From Prunus persica (taxonomy: Eukaryota; Streptophyta; Magnoliopsida; Rosales; Rosaceae), in NCBI RefSeq assembly GCF_000346465.2, contig NC_034011.1, positions 620,001-684,000 on the forward strand: 64,000 nucleotides of DNA, in the 5' to 3' direction. Shown here in pieces: positions 59,053-64,000 of this stretch (position 1 is the stretch's first letter; every line of letters begins with the position of its first letter). A model generated the notes under the pieces. The model searched no databases. It was given only the letters and a program-made list of their open reading frames with translations, and was not told the DNA's origin. The translations under genes were made by a program, and so were the position numbers.

Positions 59053-60195
59053 ACTGCGGCAAACTGTGGAGAGAGAGCATGGGTTATTTGTTTTCTGAAG
59101 TACCAGCAATCTCCAATATGCTTATCAAATGCGCCTTTTTTTTATATTTAAAATCTAACCAACTCAAAAAATTGTGATTTAGTTTCCAAAAAAAAAAAAT
59201 GGCATCATCTTTCCAGAGATTACGGTATTTTTCATTCTGGATTTTCTACAAGTTTCATCACAATTTTTCTTTGACAATACAATTCAGACCCAAAAAAAAA
59301 AAACTTGAAATATTTTGTTTAAATAGGACCTTATAAAAGGTTGAAATTGAAACTCTTTGCAAAAGCAATCTATCCTCGAAAGTTGGATCTACCAGGAATT
59401 TACACCTCAACAAATGATTGCATTAGATAAAATTTAAAACAAAGAATCTGAAATCATTAAGGAACGAAGTAATTATGATAATACATTTTACAAATAATAA
59501 TAGTCGACGAATACAGCTCCCTGTGAAACATCTGCTTATCACTGGCAAAAAGAAGAAAGAGAAACATCTGCTTAACCAAATGGTTTTATCATTTACAGCT
59601 ACCTCTAAAAGCGGCTCAGAATTCAAGAGCGCCGAGGGGTGAGATGCAGCCTACAGAAGTCCAATTAAACACCATGAATCTTTGTCCCTCAGAGTTTTCA
59701 AAAGGAATTAGCTGCACAACAATGTCAATTGCAAGCACAGAACTTGTTACCGCGAAACAAATAAAAGTTCATCAACTAAGTACCACAACCACACAGGTAA
59801 GATTAAATTCGGACAATGATATCAGCATACACAAACTTCATGCACATGCACAAGGGTAGAGGGATAAAAGGAGAACAGACTTCATCTCTAACAAACGCTG
59901 AATATATCTGTACATGCAAAATGTATAATAAATGTGGCATTGGAAACATCGATTGTCATGCTTTAGAGTTAAAAGCAAAAGCATGCCTATCGAAGAAAAA
60001 TATGCATACCTGCGTACTTGCATATTGATACGATAGTAGCCGCATCAAAGAAAAGACGTTGTCCCAACCTAGGTGCCCCAACTTATGCAATCATAAGGTA
60101 CATGCACTCTTAAAAGAACACTAAAAGATTCCAATGTATAATTTAAAGAAGTGAAAATGCGTTAAAATCATAGGGCCCTCTTCTATGCAGTCAAT
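59053..60195. other. intergenic region between the 3' ends of POP1 and the PPR gene
   Basis: The two genes converge. The stretch is AT-rich with poly-A/T runs (59139, 59187, 59293) and scattered short frames on both strands that lack coding character. It presumably holds both 3' untranslated regions. Confidence 0.6.
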
Positions 60196-61977
60196 CTACT
60201 CAGGGGAAACCCTTTCAAGCAAACTCTCAAGCTCGGGGCTTATTTCAATATCTTCTTCCTTCAATCTTTGACGCATCTCAGGATCCAATTTCCCAGCAGC
60301 TATGTAAGTCTTAAGCAACAAATAATACTCATTGGAACAGAGGCAATTTAGACGCTTCAGAATCTTGCAAAAGTTCTCAGCACTTTCAACATCTTTCTCT
60401 TCTTCAAAATACTTAAAAAATGCACTTGTGGTATCTGGGGATGGATGCCATTCCCCATCCGCGGTTTCTGAAACAGCCGCTCCCAAATAGCTAACAGCCA
60501 AATCCACCTGACAGTTTTTCAAGAAGTAAAGCATGAACATTTCCCGAGCCTTAAAGAAAGGCCCTTTAGTCCTCTTACAGGCATCTGCAAAGACCAATGC
60601 AGCTTCTTCATACATGTCCTGACTGAGGTAACCACGTATAGCAGTATTTGCCAGTCGCATATCATAACTGGAGCATTTGCACTCCCATTCCTCAAAACAT
60701 TCTTTCAAGCCCTCAATATCATTTAGCTTACAGAGGGCCTGAAGCATGATAAGATAGCTCATATTGTTGGTTGCTGGGAAAGCTTTCTTGAGGGATTCCC
60801 ATACCCTTTTGACCTCACCTAGATTAGAAGTGCAGGCATAGAGGCTAATCAAGAAATGGTATGTATTGCGCTGCTTCAGGGGTTTCATCATTTCCTCCGA
60901 CTTTTTAAGGGCTAGCTCAGCCTTATCAAAAATCTTAGCCTTTACATAAATCGCAGCCAGGTTACTATATGTTGACCAACTGCATTGGTTTCCATCTTGT
61001 TTTTGCATCTCGTCCAGGACTCTTTCTGCTCCTTCAAAATCGTTTAAAGACGCAAAGCTCTGCATCCAGATGTTATACGTAAATGTGTCCAGAGGGATGT
61101 TCCTCTGCTTCATTTCTTGCACTAAAGGAGCCACTTTCTCTGGTTGCTGCTTTCTCATATGCATAGACATGAGATTGTTAAAGACCAAAGAAGAGGAAGC
61201 AAACTCCAACTCATCCATCGTCTCATAAAGAGCCAATGCCTTTTCTTCCATCAGTTCCTTGCAATAACAGTTCAAAAGGGCTCCGTAAGTAAATCGATCC
61301 TTTAAAGACGGAGAGAGGCCGCTAAAGTAATCCTCAGCTGCCTCTATCCCTTTCACTTTGGACGTAAGATCCAAACGTATGGCAAAGTCAGCTTTCGAGT
61401 AATTCATTTTCCTAAACTCCATCCATTCCATTATCTGCACTAATAAAAACAAAATCAACAACAAAACAAACTACTAGTCATTACCTTGAAATATATTAAC
61501 CAACCAATAAGCAATAAGCAAAAAGCAATAAGCAAAAAGCAAAAAGCAATAAGCAATGAGCAATGAGCAATGGAATTAAAAACAAGGTCGACTGGAATTG
61601 AAACACCTAAAACTCTTTGAGATTAAAATTAAGCAAATAAGAAGGAGAGGGATAGAAGCGGAAATAGGCCTAACCTCTAAGGCATGCTGGAACTTGCGGT
61701 ACTTGCGGAGCTCCTTGATGCACCTCTCGAGCTCGTACTTCTTCAACATTTTGCCCTCCATAATGTACTGATTTAACGTCTTTGCCACGCTGCCTCCGGT
61801 GGCTCCCAAAGCCGATAGCCTCCGGTACAGCCTATTGGGATTTCCAGGCTGACTCCGCGCCGACTCCGTCGCAGCCTCAACCGCCGTGCAAAGCTTCCTC
61901 ACCAGCCAAGTGCCGGCGGATATCGAGCGGCTAGAATTCATTTTCGTCAGAGTTAATTCTCTGTGCCTCAAGGCCAA
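60196..61977 (-). CDS. P-class PPR protein, probably mitochondrial, 2 exons, 513 aa
   Basis: Exons 61977-61675 and 61434-60196 join in phase 0 (HALE|IMEWME), total 1542 bp. The N-terminus is rich in Ser, Arg and Ala with few acidic residues ([20 protein letters not shown]), fitting a mitochondrial targeting peptide. Two candidate start codons exist (61977, 61941) and the second begins right at that peptide. The body is made of about ten 35-residue PPR repeats ([56 protein letters not shown]). No E, DYW or SMR tail is present. It resembles the Arabidopsis At1g02370/At4g01990 group, whose RNA targets are not well known. Such proteins bind organelle transcripts. Confidence 0.88.
61505..61572. 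repeat. short AAGCAAT-type tandem repeat in the PPR intron
   Basis: Units of 'aagcaata' and 'agcaaaa' (7-8 bp) repeat about nine times inside the single intron of the PPR gene. Confidence 0.85.
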
Positions 61978-62190
61978 GGGTTTTAGTAGGGTTTAACAAA
62001 TCGGTATTTCTGTTAGGATTTAATTTTAAACCTTGCTTCAAATTGGGTGGATTCAAGACGCTGCGTTTTGCGTTGCCATCTTTCTTATTTAAACGAGCCG
62101 GGTCATGGGTTGAAGCCCAGACCCGGCCCTGATTGATTATTAAGAGACTAGTCCCAAGTTCCGAGCTTTTTGGAATTTCATCTCCGGAAA
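61978..62190. promoter_or_regulatory. 213-bp bidirectional promoter region between the PPR gene (-) and D27 (+)
   Basis: The two start codons are 213 bp apart, or 249 bp if the second PPR ATG is used. The segment contains GGGCC-type words ('cccggccctg', near 62122; 'gaagcccagacccg', near 62112) resembling site II/TCP-type elements common at organelle-protein genes. That reading is inference. Confidence 0.6.
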
Positions 62191-63780
62191 ATGAAGGCTT
62201 TGGCTGTTGTTCGTCCCCCAAGCATTTCCTCATGGCCTCCGCAGTCCTTACCCAAATCTCAGTATCTCCGAAGCCAAAGCTTTCGGGTCTCGTCCTCTTT
62301 GGTGGGATTTTTTGTTTTTGTTTTCGTTTTGGAATTTCTAATTTTTTATGTTTATTAATTATTTATTATGCAGATAAAAGAGCCTCAGTCCGAAATACAG
62401 GCGAAGCAAGAGAAGAAGGGTGGAGGAGTGATGGATGAAGTGTTTCTGAATTTGTTTAGGAAGAAAATGGTGGAGGAAGTTGGATGGGATTCCCGAAAAC
62501 CCGGATATGATGGACTCATTGAAGTTGCAAACCGGCTTATGCTCATAAGTCCAACCAATTCTCACACTAAAGAAGCTGCGGTACTCGCTACTCACCTCTC
62601 TTTTTCCAGGACTTATTTACATATTATCTCGAATATGTAAATAAGAACTTTTATTTTTCCGCCAATGACAGTTTGATATGTGTGTAAAAAGTTGTGTTAT
62701 TTATGAATTAATTTTACATATGTGACAATTTGTGATTTGCGGGAATGTCTCCTTCTAAGCAAACAATCTCCTTTCTTTTCTGCTGCAAATATAAGTGACA
62801 TGTATAGTGAATTGGTTCAATAAAAACACAAAAAAGATGATAATGGCCATTAGTGAGTGTTGTTGTATGGTTTGTTGTGCTTAATTGGCAGGTGAGAATA
62901 CTGAGATCCCTGTTTCCACCAATGCTGCTACAACTTTATAAATTGCTAATAGCACCCATACAAGGCGGAAAAGTAGCTGCCATCATGGTTGGTCTGTATT
63001 TCCTATTCCTCACTCATTTGATATATTATTATTATTATTATTTATCCTTGCATATATATATGTATATGTGATATGTTTTGAACTGAAGCAAGGGTGACTG
63101 CAATTACTTGTGAATGGCTTATGGGACCCTGCACTGTTAATTCTGTCGACCTACCCGACGGCACCTCGTGGAATAGTGGGGTGAGTGGTGGCCAGTCTGG
63201 TCACCTATGATATCCAATATGTATTTCTTTTCTTTTTTCTTATGTTTTAAGCTAAGCTCCTCAGATAATGAATGGTTATGGGATGGGAGGGTTTAGGTGT
63301 TTGTAGAGAAATGTAAGTACTTGGAGCAAAGCAAATGCGTCGGAATATGTCTGAATACTTGTAAGCTTCCTACTCAGGTCAGTAATTCTATTTTAAAGTT
63401 TTCTGTCAAACGCTAGCCGAAAGAAGAAAAACGGTTTTGGTTATGTAGAGGAGGTGATTCTAATTGCATAAAGATGGTTGCTCCAGGCTTTCATGAAAGA
63501 TTACATGGGTGTTCCTTTAGTGATGGAGCCAAACTTCAGCGACTATAGCTGCCAGGTTAACCCAATACCTCTCTCTACACACATCATTTCAACATATTGA
63601 TTCTAGGGCATTTAACTCTCTATTGAACTCCCAATATGGCAGTTTAAATTCGGGGTTCTCCCTCCGCTTCCTGAAGATGATGCCACTCTCAAGGAGCCGT
63701 GCTTGGACATCTGCCCTAACGCCACACGACGCAGAGAATTCGCCGGAAACATTAATGTACAGCAATGCCCCAAGGCATGA
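62191..63780 (+). CDS. D27: DWARF27-type beta-carotene isomerase, 7 exons, 265 aa
   Basis: D27 isomerises all-trans to 9-cis beta-carotene in plastids, the first committed step of strigolactone synthesis. Exons 62191-62301, 62374-62580, 62892-62991, 63089-63180, 63297-63377, 63487-63555, 63643-63780 sum to 798 bp, all GT-AG. The first ~40 residues are Ser/Pro/Arg-rich, a chloroplast transit peptide. The conserved part reads MVEEVGWDSRKPGYDGLIEV, RSLFPPMLLQLYKLLIAP, then a Cys-rich C-terminus (KYLEQSKCVGICLNTCKLPTQ, PNFSDYSCQFKFG, PCLDICP) that carries the DUF4033 cysteines. Length fits Arabidopsis D27 (about 264 aa). Plants also have D27-like paralogues with other isomerase specificities, and sequence alone does not settle which this is. 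It shares its upstream region with the PPR gene. Confidence 0.85.
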
Positions 63781-64000
63781 ACACTGCAGCATTCATTTGC
63801 AACTGGAGATGCATATATATCATACTACTAGATTTGAAAGGATGTGTCTCTTATGGACATAACTAGATAGTTGTGCAGCTCCCTTCTTGTATCTAAAAGT
63901 CTGCTGCTGTAAATAACAATAGCCAATTGAAAATAGGCTTGCAAAAAAGATCTCTCGTGTCAAAATTTCCTTTCTTTGGTAACAGCTTCTTCTAGGCCAA
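63781..64000. other. 3' flank of D27
   Basis: AT-rich DNA with an 'aataac' cluster near 63913 and 'gaaaat' near 63930; the D27 3' untranslated region probably ends here. Nothing else is seen before the window ends. Confidence 0.5.

Overview
The window is plant nuclear DNA: genes have many GT-AG introns, and it carries TIR-NB-LRR (TNL) immune receptors, plant transposons and housekeeping genes of plastid and ER biology. TNLs place it in a eudicot. The overall flavour suggests Rosaceae (Prunus-like), but that is an impression, not a measurement.

Layout. 1-4883: gene-free repeats (a ~96-bp minisatellite, one end of a CACTA transposon, a copia-type LTR). 4884-37197: a TNL cluster with two full-length genes (TNL1 4884-9068, TNL2 26107-30234), a nearly full copy broken by two single-base indels (TNL3 31952-36316), a gutted copy (18015-20205) and mosaic scraps of TNL and PPR coding sequence. 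Block 16607-21345 is a rearranged, internally deleted duplicate of 30336-37608 and has carried along the upstream region and first ~140 codons of the neighbouring GUN1 gene. Transposons interrupt the cluster: a hAT-like element containing a 5.3-kb Mutator-like element (MULE), a fold-back LTR element, a PIF/Harbinger element with only its Myb-like gene, and a LINE fragment. Several insertions are proved by exact target-site duplications, and in two cases a paralogous empty site lies in the same window.

37198-64000 is ordinary genic DNA: GUN1 (plastid retrograde signalling PPR-SMR), NOMO (27 exons, minus strand), POP1 (RNase P/MRP subunit), a P-class PPR gene (minus strand) and a DWARF27-type carotenoid isomerase. 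NOMO/POP1 and PPR/D27 are two head-to-head pairs, so each probably shares a short bidirectional promoter.

Gene structures were built by hand from GT-AG (one GC-AG) junctions that keep frame. Summed exon lengths divide by three for every intact gene. No homology search was run, so family calls rest on motif recognition. The less usual observations are the MULE with a convergent GRF zinc-finger gene, the LTR element ending in inverted copies of its own U5 end, the GUN1 5' duplicate whose frame is rescued by a new upstream ATG, and compensating indels in the NB-ARC regions of TNL1 and TNL3.
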